A DNA stretch of 64,000 nucleotides from Prosopocoilus inquinatus (Eukaryota; Arthropoda; Insecta; Coleoptera; Lucanidae): assembly GCA_036172665.1 (NCBI GenBank), contig CM069873.1, positions 42,316,001 through 42,380,000 of the forward strand. The letters are read 5' to 3'. This document shows, piece after piece, positions 25,801 through 39,900 of this stretch; positions within the stretch are counted from its first letter, which is position 1; every line of letters begins with the position of its first letter. The notes beneath the pieces were generated by a model that did not search any database, was not told the origin of the DNA, and saw nothing but the letters and a program-made list of their open reading frames with translations. The translations under genes and the position numbers were made by a program.

Positions 25801-26200
25801 TCCAGCTTCTGCTGCGTCCGAAAATTTCGTATCTCACATTAGAGTTACTGGAGTCCATCGAAACGTCAAATAACATAGTAGCTAAGTAAGGATCAATTAG
25901 ATACATCACAGGAACAACGCTAATACGTGTTGCTTCGTTTAAAACAATTTCCAGCTCCTGCTGCGCCCAAAAATTTCGTATCTTACATCAGAGTTACTAG
26001 AGTCCATCGAAACGTCAAATAACATGATAGATAAATAAGGATCGATTAGATACATCACACGAACAACGCTAATGCGTGTTGTTTCGTTTAAAATTATTTC
26101 CAGCTCCTGCTGCGTCCAAAAACTTCGTATCTCACATCAAAGTTACTGGAGTCCATCGAAACGCCAAATAACATGATAGATGAGTAAGGATCGATTAGAT
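22816..26200 (+). repeat. Zone B internal duplication, right copy
   Basis: Partner of about 13870-17400. Its start is placed where CGTTCAAAAC (left) and CGTTTAAAAC (right) first agree downstream. CTGCTGAGTCC near 24173 and 24321 is private to this copy. The PstI-bearing monomer (CTGCAG at 25362) is matched by CTGCAG at 17161 in the left copy. It is more diverged from its partner than any zone C pair, hence older. Confidence 0.62.
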
Positions 26201-27936
26201 ACATCACAGGAACAACGCTAATGCGTGTTGTTTCGATCAAAACTATTTCCAGCTTCTGCTGCGTCCGAGAACATTGTATCTCACATTAGAGTTACTGGAG
26301 TCCATTCAAACGTCAAATAACATGATAGATGAGTAAGGATCGATTAGATACATCACAGGAACAACGCTAATGCGTGTTGTTTCGTTCAGAACTATTTCCA
26401 GCTTCTGCTGCGTCCGAGAACTTTGTATCTCACATCAGAGTTACTGGAGTCCATCCAAACGTCAAATAACATGATAGATGAGTAAGGATCGATTAGATAC
26501 ATCACAGGAACAACGCTAATACGTGTTGTTTCGTTCAAAACTATTTCCAGCTTCTGCTGCGTCCGAGAACTTTGTATCTCACATCAGAGTTAATGGAGTT
26601 CATCCAAACGTCAAATAACATGATAGATAAGTAAGGATCGATTAGATACAGCACAGGAACAACGCTAATACGTGTTGTTTCGTTCAAAACTATTTCCAGC
26701 TTCTGCTGCGTCCTAGAACTTTGTATCTCACATCAGAGTTACTGGAGTCCATCGAAACGCCAAATAACATGATAGATGAGTAAGGATCGATTAGATACAT
26801 CACAGGAACAACGCTAATGCGTGTTGTTTCGTTCAAAACTATTTCCAGCTTCTGCTGCGTCCTAGAACTTTGTATCTCACATCAGAGTTACTGGAGTCCA
26901 TCCAAACGTCAAATAACATGATGGGTTAGTAAGGATCGATTAGATACATCACAGGAACAACGCTAATGCGTGTTGTTTCATTTAAAACTATTTCCAGCTT
27001 CTGCTGCGTCCGAGAACTTCGTTTCTCACATCAGGGTTACTGGAGTCCATCCAAACGTCAAATAACATGATAGATAAGTAAGGATCGATTAGATACAGCA
27101 CAGGAACAACGCTAATGCGTGTTGTTTCGTTTAAAACTATTTCCAGCTTCAGCTGCGTCCGAGAACTTCGTATCTCAAATCAAAGTTACTGGAGTCCATC
27201 GAAACGCCAAATAACATGATAGATGAGTAAGGATCGATTAGATACATCACAGGAACAACGCTAATGCGTGATGTTTCGTTTAAAACTATTTCCAGCTTCT
27301 GCTGCGTCCGAAAACTTTGTATCTCACATCAGAGTTACTGGAGTCCATCCAAACGTCAAATAACATGATAGATGATTAAGGATCGATTAGATACATCACA
27401 GGAACAACGCTAATACGTGTTGTTTCGTTCAAAACTATTTCCAGCTTCTGCTGCGTCCGAGAACATTGTATCTCACATCAGAGTTACTGGAGTCCATTCA
27501 AACGTCAAATAACATGATAGATGAGTAAGGATCGATTAGGTACGTCACAGGAACAACGCTAATGCGTGTTGTTTCGTTTAAAACTATTTCTAGCTTCAGC
27601 TGCGCCCAAGAACTTCGTATCTCACATCAAAGTTACCGGAGTGCATCCAAACGTCAAATAACATGATAGATGAGTAAGGATCGATTAGATACATCACAGG
27701 AACAACGCTAATGCGTGTTGTTTCATTTAAAACTATTTCCAGCTTCTGCTGCGTCCGAAAACTTTGTATCTCACATCAGAGTTACTGGAGTCCATCTAAA
27801 CGTCAAATAACGTGATAGATGAGTAAGGATCGATTAGATACATCACAGGAAGAACGCTAATGCGTGTTGTTTCGTTCAAAACTATTTCCAGCTTCTGCTG
27901 CACCCAAGAACTTCGTATCTCACATCAGAGTTACTA

Positions 27937-30900
27937 GAGTCCATCGAAACGTCAAATAACATGATAGATAAATAAGGAACGATTAGATACATCACAGGAA
28001 CAACGCTAATGCGTGTTGTTTCGTTTAAAACTATTTACAGCTTCAGCTGCGTCCGAGAACTTCGTATCTCACATCAAAGTTACTGGAGTCCATCGAAACG
28101 CCAAATAACATGATAGATGAGTAAGGATCGATTAGATACATCACAGGTACAACGCTAATGCGTGTTGTTTCGTTTAAAACTATTTCCAGCTTCTGCTGCG
28201 TCCGAAAACTTTGTATCTCACATCAGAGATACTGGAGTACATCCAAACGTCAAGTAACATGATAGATGACTAAGGATCGATTAGACACATCACAGGAACA
28301 ACGCTAATACGTGTTGTTTCGTTCAAAACTATTTCCAGCTTCTGCTGCGTCCGAGAACATTGTATCTCACATTAGAGTTACTGGAGTCCATTCAAACGTC
28401 AAATAACATGATAGATGAGTAAGGATCGATTAGATACGTCACAGGAACAACGCTAATGCGTGTTGTTTCGTTTAAAACTATTTCTAACTTCAGCTGCGCC
28501 CTAGAACTTCGTATCTCACATCAAAGTTACCGGAGTGCATCCAAACGTCAAATAACATGATAGATGAGTAAGGATCGATTAGATACATCACAGGAACAAC
28601 GCTAATGCGTGTTGTTTCATTTAAAACTATTTCCAGCTTCTGCTGCGTCCGAAAATTTCGTATCTCACATTAGAGTTACTGGAGTCCATCGAAACGTCAA
28701 ATAACATAGTAGCTAAGTAAGGATCAATTAGATACATCACAGGAACAACGCTAATACGTGTTGTTTCGTTCAAAACTATTTCCAGCTTCTGCTGCGTCCG
28801 AGAACATTGTATCTCACATTAGAGTTACTGGAGTCCATTCAAACGTCAAATAACATGATAGATGAGTAAGGATCGATTAGATACGTCACAGGAACAACGC
28901 TAATGCGTGTTGCTTCGTTTAAAACTATTTCCAGCTCCTGCTGCGCCCAAAAACTTCGTATCTTACATCAGAGTTACCAGAGTCCATCGAAACGTCAAAT
29001 AACATGATAGATGAGTAAGGATCGATTAGATACATCACAGGTACAACGCTAATGCGTGTTGTTTCGTTTAAAACTATTTCCAGCTTCTGCTGCGTCCGAA
29101 AACTTTGTATCTCACATTAGAGTTACTGGAGTCCATCGAAACGTCAAATAGCATGATAGATGAGTAAGGATCGATTAGATACATCACAGGAACAACGCTA
29201 ATGCGTGTTGTTTCGTTTAAAATTATCTCTAGCTTCTGCTGCGTCCGAAAACTTTGTATCTCACATCAGAGCTACTGGAGTCCATCCAAACGTCAGATAA
29301 CATGATAGATAAGTAAGGATCGATTAGATACATCACAGGAACAACGCTAATACGTGTTGTTTCGTTCATAACTATTTCCAGCTTCTGCTGCGTCCGAGAA
29401 CTTTGTATCTCACATCAGAGTTACTGGAGTCCATCCAAACGTCAAATAACATGATAGATGAGTAAGGATCGATTAGATACATCACAGGAACAACGCTAAT
29501 ACGTGTTGTTTCGTTTAAAACTATTTCCAGCTTCTGCTGCGTCCGAAAATTTCGTATCTCACATTAGAGTTACTGGAGTCCATCGAAACGTCAAATAACA
29601 TGATAGATGAGTAAGGATCGATTAGATACATCACAGGAACAACGCTAATACGTGCTGTTTCATTTAAAACTATTTCCAGCTTCAGCTGCGTCCGAGAACT
29701 TCGTATCTCACATCAAAGATACTGGAGTCAATCGAAACGCCAAATAACATGATAGATAAGTAAGGATCGATTAGATACATCACAGGAACAACGCTAATGC
29801 GTGCTGTTTCATTTAAAACTATTTCCAGCTTCAGCTGCGTCCGAGAACTTCGTATCTCACTTCAGAGTTACTGGAGCCCATCCAAACGTCAAATAACATG
29901 ATAGATGAGTAAGGATCGATTACATTCATCACAGGAACAACGCTAATACGTGTTGTTTCGTTTAAAACTATTTCCAGCTTATGCTGCGTCCGAAAACGTC
30001 GTATCTCACTTCAGAGTTACTGGAGTCCATCGAAACGTCAAATAACATGATAGATAAGTAAGGATCGATTAGATACAGCACAGGAACAACACTAATGCGT
30101 GTTGTTTCGTTTAAAACTATTTCCAGCTCCTGCTGCGGCCAAAAACTTCGTATCTCACATCAGAGTTACTAGAGTCCATCGAAACGTCAAATAACATGAT
30201 AGATGAGTAAGGATCGATTAGATACATCACAGGAACAACGCTAATACGTGTTGTTTCGTTTAAAACTATTTCCAGCTTCTGCTGCGTCCGAAAATTTCGT
30301 ATCTCACATTAGAGTTATTGGAGTCCATCGAAACGTCAAATAACATAGTAGCTAAGTAAGGATCGATTAGGTACATCACAGGAACAACGCTAATACGTGT
30401 TGTTTCGTTCAAAACTATTTCCAGCTTCTGCTGCGTCCGAAAACTTTGTATCTCACATCAGAGTTACTAGAGTCCATCGAAACGCCAAATAACATGATAG
30501 ATGGGTAAGGATCGATTAGATGCATCACAGGAACAACGCTAATGCGTGTTGTTTCGTTTAAAACTATTTCCAGCTTCTGCTGCGTCCGAAAACTTTGTAT
30601 CTCACATCAGAGTTACTGGAGTCCATCCAAACGTCAAATAACATGATAGATGAGTAAGGATCGATTAGATACATCACAGGAACAACGCTAATACGTGTTG
30701 TTTCGTTCAAAACTATTTCCAGCTTCTGCTGCGTCCGAGAACTTTGTATCTCACATCAGAGTTACTGGAGTCCATCCAAACGTCAAATAACATGATAGAT
30801 GAGTAAGGATCGATTAGATACATCACAGGAACAACGCTAATACGTGTTGTTTCGTTCAAAACTATTTCCAGCTTCTGCTGCGTCCGAGAACTTTGTATCT

Positions 30901-32368
30901 CACATCAGAGTTACTGGAGTCCATCCAAACGTCAAATAACATGATAGATAAGTAAAGATCGATTAGATACATCACAGGAACAACGCTAATACGTGTTGTT
31001 TCGTTCAAAACTATTTCCAGCTTCTGCTGGGTAAGAGAACTTTGTATCTCACATCAGAGTTACTGGAGTCCATCCAAACGTCAAATACCATGATAGATGA
31101 GTAAGGATCGATTAGACACATCACAGGAACAACGCTAATACGTATTGTTTCGTTTAAAACTATTTCCAGCTTCTGCTGCGTCCGAAAATTTCGTATCTCA
31201 CATTAGAGTTACTGGAGTCCATCGAAACGTCAAATAACATAGTAGCTAAGTACGGATCGATTAGATACATCACAGGAACAACGCTAATACGTGTTGTTTC
31301 GTTTAAAACTATTTCCAGCTCCTGCTGCGTCCAAAAACTTCGTATATCACATCAGAGTTACTAGAGTCCATCGAAACGTCAAATAACATGATAGATGAGT
31401 AAGGATCGATTAGTTACATCACAGGAACAATGCTAATGCGTGTTGTTTCATTTAAAACTATTTCCAGCTTCTGCTGCGTCCGAAAATTTCGTATCTCACA
31501 TTAGAGTTACTGGAGTCCATCGAAACGTCAAATAACATAGTAGCTAAGTAAGGATCAATTAGATACATCACAGGAACAACGCTAATACTTGTTGCTTCGT
31601 TTAAAACTATTTCCAGCTCCTGCTGCGCCCAAAAACTTCGTATCTTACATCAGAGTTACCAGAGTCCATCGAAACGTCAAATAACATGATAGATAAATAA
31701 GGATCGATTAGATACATCACACGAACAACGCTAATGCGTGTTGTTTCGTTTAAAACTATTTCCAGCTCCTGCTGCGTCCAAAAACTTCGTATCTCACATC
31801 AGAGATACTAGAGTCCATCCAAACGTCAAATAACATGATAGATGAGTAAGGATCGATTAGATACATCACAGGAACAACACTAATGCGTGCTGTTTCGTTT
31901 AAAACTATTTCCAGCTCCTGCTGCGTCCAAAAACTTCGTATCTCACATCAGAGTTACTAGAGTCCATCGAAACTTCAAATAACATGATAGGTGAGTAAGG
32001 ATCGATTAGATACATCACAGGAACAACGCTAATACGTCTTGTTTTGTTTAAAACTATTTCCAGCTTCTGCTGCGTCTGAAAATTTCGTATCTCACATTAG
32101 AGTTATTGGAGTCCATCGAAACGTCAAATAACATGATAGATGAGTAAGGATCGATTAGATACATCACAGGAACAACGCTAATGCGTGTTGTTTCGTTTAA
32201 AACTATCTCCAGCTTCTGCTGCGTCCGAAAACTTTGTATCTCACATCAGAGTTACTGGAGACCATCCAAACGTCAAATAACATGATAGATAAGTAAGGAT
32301 CGATTAGATACATCACAGGAACAACGCTAATACGTGTTGTTTCGTTCAAAACTATTTCCAGCTTCTGC
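27937..32368 (+). repeat. 31-monomer duplication, copy C1 (about 4.4 kb)
   Basis: Matches 32556-36987 base for base at an offset of 4,619 bp (exactly 31 monomers). A line-by-line comparison gave three mismatches: 29230 (T against C), 30522 (G against A) and 31253 (C against A). In all three the third copy (48843-57044) agrees with C2, so the changes arose in C1. The left limit is the mismatch at 27936 (A against G at 32555), the right limit 32369 (A against T at 36988). Contains the CTGGGTAAG marker monomer (GGG at 31029). Confidence 0.9.
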
Positions 32369-32555
32369 AGCGTCCGAAAACTTTGTATCTCACATCAGAG
32401 TTACTGGAGTCCATCGAAACGCCAAATAACATGATAGATGAGTAAGGATCGATTAGATACATCACAGGAACAACGCTAATGCGTGTTGTTTCGTTTAAAA
32501 CTATCTCCAGCTTCTGCTGCGTCCGAAAACTTTGTATCTCACATCAGAGTTACTG
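32369..32555 (+). repeat. Zone-B-type remnant between C1 and C2
   Basis: About 1.25 monomers separating the two near-identical copies and matching neither. It holds CTGCAGCG (PstI site at 32365-32370, across the boundary), then a CGCCAAATAAC monomer and the start of a TATCTCC monomer. The same order occurs after the PstI site at 25362 in zone B. It is therefore a leftover of zone-B-like satellite at the duplication junction, so the event was not a simple clean tandem doubling. Confidence 0.7.
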
Positions 32556-35500
32556 GAGTCCATCGAAACGTCAAATAACATGATAGATAAATAAGGAACG
32601 ATTAGATACATCACAGGAACAACGCTAATGCGTGTTGTTTCGTTTAAAACTATTTACAGCTTCAGCTGCGTCCGAGAACTTCGTATCTCACATCAAAGTT
32701 ACTGGAGTCCATCGAAACGCCAAATAACATGATAGATGAGTAAGGATCGATTAGATACATCACAGGTACAACGCTAATGCGTGTTGTTTCGTTTAAAACT
32801 ATTTCCAGCTTCTGCTGCGTCCGAAAACTTTGTATCTCACATCAGAGATACTGGAGTACATCCAAACGTCAAGTAACATGATAGATGACTAAGGATCGAT
32901 TAGACACATCACAGGAACAACGCTAATACGTGTTGTTTCGTTCAAAACTATTTCCAGCTTCTGCTGCGTCCGAGAACATTGTATCTCACATTAGAGTTAC
33001 TGGAGTCCATTCAAACGTCAAATAACATGATAGATGAGTAAGGATCGATTAGATACGTCACAGGAACAACGCTAATGCGTGTTGTTTCGTTTAAAACTAT
33101 TTCTAACTTCAGCTGCGCCCTAGAACTTCGTATCTCACATCAAAGTTACCGGAGTGCATCCAAACGTCAAATAACATGATAGATGAGTAAGGATCGATTA
33201 GATACATCACAGGAACAACGCTAATGCGTGTTGTTTCATTTAAAACTATTTCCAGCTTCTGCTGCGTCCGAAAATTTCGTATCTCACATTAGAGTTACTG
33301 GAGTCCATCGAAACGTCAAATAACATAGTAGCTAAGTAAGGATCAATTAGATACATCACAGGAACAACGCTAATACGTGTTGTTTCGTTCAAAACTATTT
33401 CCAGCTTCTGCTGCGTCCGAGAACATTGTATCTCACATTAGAGTTACTGGAGTCCATTCAAACGTCAAATAACATGATAGATGAGTAAGGATCGATTAGA
33501 TACGTCACAGGAACAACGCTAATGCGTGTTGCTTCGTTTAAAACTATTTCCAGCTCCTGCTGCGCCCAAAAACTTCGTATCTTACATCAGAGTTACCAGA
33601 GTCCATCGAAACGTCAAATAACATGATAGATGAGTAAGGATCGATTAGATACATCACAGGTACAACGCTAATGCGTGTTGTTTCGTTTAAAACTATTTCC
33701 AGCTTCTGCTGCGTCCGAAAACTTTGTATCTCACATTAGAGTTACTGGAGTCCATCGAAACGTCAAATAGCATGATAGATGAGTAAGGATCGATTAGATA
33801 CATCACAGGAACAACGCTAATGCGTGTTGTTTCGTTTAAAATTATCTCCAGCTTCTGCTGCGTCCGAAAACTTTGTATCTCACATCAGAGCTACTGGAGT
33901 CCATCCAAACGTCAGATAACATGATAGATAAGTAAGGATCGATTAGATACATCACAGGAACAACGCTAATACGTGTTGTTTCGTTCATAACTATTTCCAG
34001 CTTCTGCTGCGTCCGAGAACTTTGTATCTCACATCAGAGTTACTGGAGTCCATCCAAACGTCAAATAACATGATAGATGAGTAAGGATCGATTAGATACA
34101 TCACAGGAACAACGCTAATACGTGTTGTTTCGTTTAAAACTATTTCCAGCTTCTGCTGCGTCCGAAAATTTCGTATCTCACATTAGAGTTACTGGAGTCC
34201 ATCGAAACGTCAAATAACATGATAGATGAGTAAGGATCGATTAGATACATCACAGGAACAACGCTAATACGTGCTGTTTCATTTAAAACTATTTCCAGCT
34301 TCAGCTGCGTCCGAGAACTTCGTATCTCACATCAAAGATACTGGAGTCAATCGAAACGCCAAATAACATGATAGATAAGTAAGGATCGATTAGATACATC
34401 ACAGGAACAACGCTAATGCGTGCTGTTTCATTTAAAACTATTTCCAGCTTCAGCTGCGTCCGAGAACTTCGTATCTCACTTCAGAGTTACTGGAGCCCAT
34501 CCAAACGTCAAATAACATGATAGATGAGTAAGGATCGATTACATTCATCACAGGAACAACGCTAATACGTGTTGTTTCGTTTAAAACTATTTCCAGCTTA
34601 TGCTGCGTCCGAAAACGTCGTATCTCACTTCAGAGTTACTGGAGTCCATCGAAACGTCAAATAACATGATAGATAAGTAAGGATCGATTAGATACAGCAC
34701 AGGAACAACACTAATGCGTGTTGTTTCGTTTAAAACTATTTCCAGCTCCTGCTGCGGCCAAAAACTTCGTATCTCACATCAGAGTTACTAGAGTCCATCG
34801 AAACGTCAAATAACATGATAGATGAGTAAGGATCGATTAGATACATCACAGGAACAACGCTAATACGTGTTGTTTCGTTTAAAACTATTTCCAGCTTCTG
34901 CTGCGTCCGAAAATTTCGTATCTCACATTAGAGTTATTGGAGTCCATCGAAACGTCAAATAACATAGTAGCTAAGTAAGGATCGATTAGGTACATCACAG
35001 GAACAACGCTAATACGTGTTGTTTCGTTCAAAACTATTTCCAGCTTCTGCTGCGTCCGAAAACTTTGTATCTCACATCAGAGTTACTAGAGTCCATCGAA
35101 ACGCCAAATAACATGATAGATGGGTAAGGATCGATTAGATACATCACAGGAACAACGCTAATGCGTGTTGTTTCGTTTAAAACTATTTCCAGCTTCTGCT
35201 GCGTCCGAAAACTTTGTATCTCACATCAGAGTTACTGGAGTCCATCCAAACGTCAAATAACATGATAGATGAGTAAGGATCGATTAGATACATCACAGGA
35301 ACAACGCTAATACGTGTTGTTTCGTTCAAAACTATTTCCAGCTTCTGCTGCGTCCGAGAACTTTGTATCTCACATCAGAGTTACTGGAGTCCATCCAAAC
35401 GTCAAATAACATGATAGATGAGTAAGGATCGATTAGATACATCACAGGAACAACGCTAATACGTGTTGTTTCGTTCAAAACTATTTCCAGCTTCTGCTGC

Positions 35501-36987
35501 GTCCGAGAACTTTGTATCTCACATCAGAGTTACTGGAGTCCATCCAAACGTCAAATAACATGATAGATAAGTAAAGATCGATTAGATACATCACAGGAAC
35601 AACGCTAATACGTGTTGTTTCGTTCAAAACTATTTCCAGCTTCTGCTGGGTAAGAGAACTTTGTATCTCACATCAGAGTTACTGGAGTCCATCCAAACGT
35701 CAAATACCATGATAGATGAGTAAGGATCGATTAGACACATCACAGGAACAACGCTAATACGTATTGTTTCGTTTAAAACTATTTCCAGCTTCTGCTGCGT
35801 CCGAAAATTTCGTATCTCACATTAGAGTTACTGGAGTCCATCGAAACGTCAAATAACATAGTAGCTAAGTAAGGATCGATTAGATACATCACAGGAACAA
35901 CGCTAATACGTGTTGTTTCGTTTAAAACTATTTCCAGCTCCTGCTGCGTCCAAAAACTTCGTATATCACATCAGAGTTACTAGAGTCCATCGAAACGTCA
36001 AATAACATGATAGATGAGTAAGGATCGATTAGTTACATCACAGGAACAATGCTAATGCGTGTTGTTTCATTTAAAACTATTTCCAGCTTCTGCTGCGTCC
36101 GAAAATTTCGTATCTCACATTAGAGTTACTGGAGTCCATCGAAACGTCAAATAACATAGTAGCTAAGTAAGGATCAATTAGATACATCACAGGAACAACG
36201 CTAATACTTGTTGCTTCGTTTAAAACTATTTCCAGCTCCTGCTGCGCCCAAAAACTTCGTATCTTACATCAGAGTTACCAGAGTCCATCGAAACGTCAAA
36301 TAACATGATAGATAAATAAGGATCGATTAGATACATCACACGAACAACGCTAATGCGTGTTGTTTCGTTTAAAACTATTTCCAGCTCCTGCTGCGTCCAA
36401 AAACTTCGTATCTCACATCAGAGATACTAGAGTCCATCCAAACGTCAAATAACATGATAGATGAGTAAGGATCGATTAGATACATCACAGGAACAACACT
36501 AATGCGTGCTGTTTCGTTTAAAACTATTTCCAGCTCCTGCTGCGTCCAAAAACTTCGTATCTCACATCAGAGTTACTAGAGTCCATCGAAACTTCAAATA
36601 ACATGATAGGTGAGTAAGGATCGATTAGATACATCACAGGAACAACGCTAATACGTCTTGTTTTGTTTAAAACTATTTCCAGCTTCTGCTGCGTCTGAAA
36701 ATTTCGTATCTCACATTAGAGTTATTGGAGTCCATCGAAACGTCAAATAACATGATAGATGAGTAAGGATCGATTAGATACATCACAGGAACAACGCTAA
36801 TGCGTGTTGTTTCGTTTAAAACTATCTCCAGCTTCTGCTGCGTCCGAAAACTTTGTATCTCACATCAGAGTTACTGGAGACCATCCAAACGTCAAATAAC
36901 ATGATAGATAAGTAAGGATCGATTAGATACATCACAGGAACAACGCTAATACGTGTTGTTTCGTTCAAAACTATTTCCAGCTTCTGC
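32556..36987 (+). repeat. 31-monomer duplication, copy C2
   Basis: Partner of 27937-32368 with three mismatches in about 4.43 kb (about 99.9% identity). It also aligns to 48843 onward at an offset of 16,244 bp, and there the match continues past the C1/C2 end, to 40800. C2 is thus the better preserved representative of a longer block. CTGGGTAAG marker with GGG at 35648. Confidence 0.9.
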
Positions 36988-39900
36988 TGCGTCCGAAAAT
37001 TTCCTATCTCACATTAGAGTTACTGGAGTCCATCGAAACGTCAAATAACATCGTAGCTAAGTAAGGATCGATTAGATACATCACAGGAACAACACTAATG
37101 CGTGCTGTTTCGTTTAAAACTATTTCCAGCTCCTGCTGCGTCCAAAAACTTCGTATCTCACATCAGAGTTACTAGAGTCCATCGAAACGTCAAATAACAT
37201 GATAGATGAGTAAGGATCGATTAGATACATCACAGGAACAACGCTAATACGTGTTGTTTCGTTCAAAACTATTTCCAGCTTCTGCTGCGTCCGAAAACTT
37301 TGTATCTCACATCAGAGTTACTGGAGTCCATCGAAACGCCAAATAACATGATAGATGAGTAAGGATCGATTAGATACATCACAGGAACAACGCTAATGCG
37401 TGTTGTTTCGTTTAAAACTATCTCCAGCTTCTGCTGCGTCCGAAAACTTTGTATCTCACATCAGAGTTACTGGAGTCCATCCAAACGTCAAATAACATGA
37501 TAGATAAGTAAGGATCGATTAGATACATCACAGGAACAACGCTAATACGTGTTGTTTCGTTCAAAACTATTTCCAGCTTCTGCTGCGTCCGAGAACTTTG
37601 TATCTCACATCAGAGTTACTGGAGTGCATCCAAACGTCAAATAACATGATAGATAAGTAAGGATCGATTAGATACATCACAGGAACAACGCTAATGCGTG
37701 TTGTTTCATTTAAAACTATTTCCAGCTTCTGCTGCGTCCGAAAATTTCGTATCTCACATCAGAGTTACTGGAGTCCATCGAAACGTCAAATAACATAGTA
37801 GATAAGTAAGGATCGATCAGATACATCACAGGAACAACGCTAATACGTGTTGTTTCGTTCAAAACTATTTCCAGCTTCTGCTGCGTCCGAGAACATTGTA
37901 TCTCACATCAGAGTTACTGGAGTCCATTCAAACGTCAAATAACATGATAGATGAGTAAGGATCGATTAGATACATCACAGGAACAACGCTAATGCGTGTT
38001 GTTTCGTTTAAAACTATTTCCAGCTTCTGCTGCGTCCGAAAATTTCGTATCTCACATTAGAGTTACTGGAGTCCATCGAAACGTCAAATAACATGATAGA
38101 TGAGTAAGGATCGATTAGATACATCACAGGAACAACGCTAATACGTGCTGTTTCATTTAAAAGTATTTCCAGCTTCATCTGCGTCCGAGAACTTCGTATC
38201 TCACACCAAAGTTACTGGAGTTCATCGAAACGCCAAATAACATGATAGATGAGTAAGGATCGATTAGATACATCACAGGAACAACGCTAATGCGTGTTGT
38301 TTCATTTAAAACTATTTCCAGCTTCAGCTGGGTCCGAGAACTTCGTATCTCACTTCAGAGTTGCTGGAGCCCATCCAAACGTCAAATAACATGATAGATG
38401 AGTAAGGATCGATTACATTCATCACAGGAACTACGCTAATACGTGTTGTTTCGTTTAAAACTATTTCCAGCTTCTGCTGCGTCCGAAAACTTTGTATCTC
38501 ACATCAGAGTTACTGGAGTCCATCCAAACGTCAAATAACATGACAGATAAGTAAGGATCGATTAGATACATCACAGGAACAACGCTAATACGTGTTGTTT
38601 CGTTCAAAACTATTTCCAGTTTCTGCTGCGTCCGAGAACTTTGTATCTCACATCAGAGTTACTGGAGTGCATCCAAACGTCAAATAACATGATAGATAAG
38701 TAAGGATCGATTAGATACATCACAGGAACAACGCTAATGCGTGTTGTTTCATTTAAAACTATTTCCAGCTTATGCTGCGTCCGAAAACGTCGTATCTCAC
38801 TTCAGAGTTACTGGAGTCCATCGAAACGTCAAATAACATGATAGATAAGTAAGGATCGATTAGATACAGCACAGGAACAACACTAATGCGTGTTGTTTCG
38901 TTTAAAACTATTTCCAGCTCCTGCTGCGGCCAAAAACTTCGTATCTCACATCAGAGTTACTAGAGTCCATCGAAACGTCAAATAACATGATAGATGAGTA
39001 AGGATCGATTAGATACATCACAGGAAAAACGCTAATGCGTGTTGTTTCGTTTAAAGCTATTTCCAGCTTCTGCTGCGTCCGAAAATTTCGTATCTCACAT
39101 TAGAGTTACTGGAGTCCATCGAAACGTCAAATAGCATGATAGATGAGTAAGGATCGATTAGATACATCACAGGAACAACGCTAATGCGTGTTGTTTCATT
39201 TAAAACTATTTCCAGCTTCTGCTGCGTCCGAAAATTTCGTATCTCACTTCAGAGTTACTGGAGTCCATCGAAACGTCAAATAACATAGTAGATAAGAAAG
39301 GATCGATTAGATACAGCACAGGAACAACACTAATGCGTGTTGTTTCGTTTAAAACTATTTCCAGCTCCTGCTGCGTCCAAAAACTTCGTATCTCACATCA
39401 GAGTTACTAGAGTCCATCGAAACGTCAAATAACATAGTAGCTAAATAAGGATCGATTAGATACATCACAGGAACAACGCTAGTACGTGTTGTTTCGTTCA
39501 AAACTATTTCCAGCTTCTGCTGCGTCCGAAAACTTTGTATCTCACATCAGAGTTACTGGAGTCCATCGAAACGCCAAATAACATGATAAATGAGTAAGGA
39601 TCGATTAGATACATCACAGGAACAACGCTAATGCGTGTTGTTTCGTTTAAAGCTATTTCCAGCTTCTGCTGCGTCCGAAAATTTCGTATTTCACATTAGA
39701 GTTACTGGAGTCCATCGAAACGTCAAATAGCATGATAGATGAGCAAGGATCGATTAGATACATCACAGGAACAACGCTAATGCGTGTTGTTTCGTTTAAA
39801 ATTATCTCCAGCTTCTGCTGCGTCCGAAAACTTTGTATCTCACATCAGAGCTACTGGAGTCCATCCAAACGTCAGATAACATGATAGATAAGTAAGGATC

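Larger units (their letters stand above)
13560..27936 (+). repeat. Zone B: mosaic satellite with no clean HOR period
   Basis: Same monomer family and phase, but the order of variants is scrambled compared with zone A. Pieces of zone A reappear: 11.41-12.14 kb is matched at 19.17-19.89 kb (offset 52 monomers plus 6 bp), and 12385-13912 at 19990-21517 (51 monomers plus 6 bp). The AGGTACGTC marker recurs at 19343 and 27538, and the zone A boundary motif GCGTGATG at 27266. Private-looking variants are commoner than in zones A and C, including CATATCAGG near 16363, GTTACGTTC near 16539, TAAATATCG near 17091 and AAGTATTGATCG near 21415. This suggests an older or less often homogenised stretch. Confidence 0.8.
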
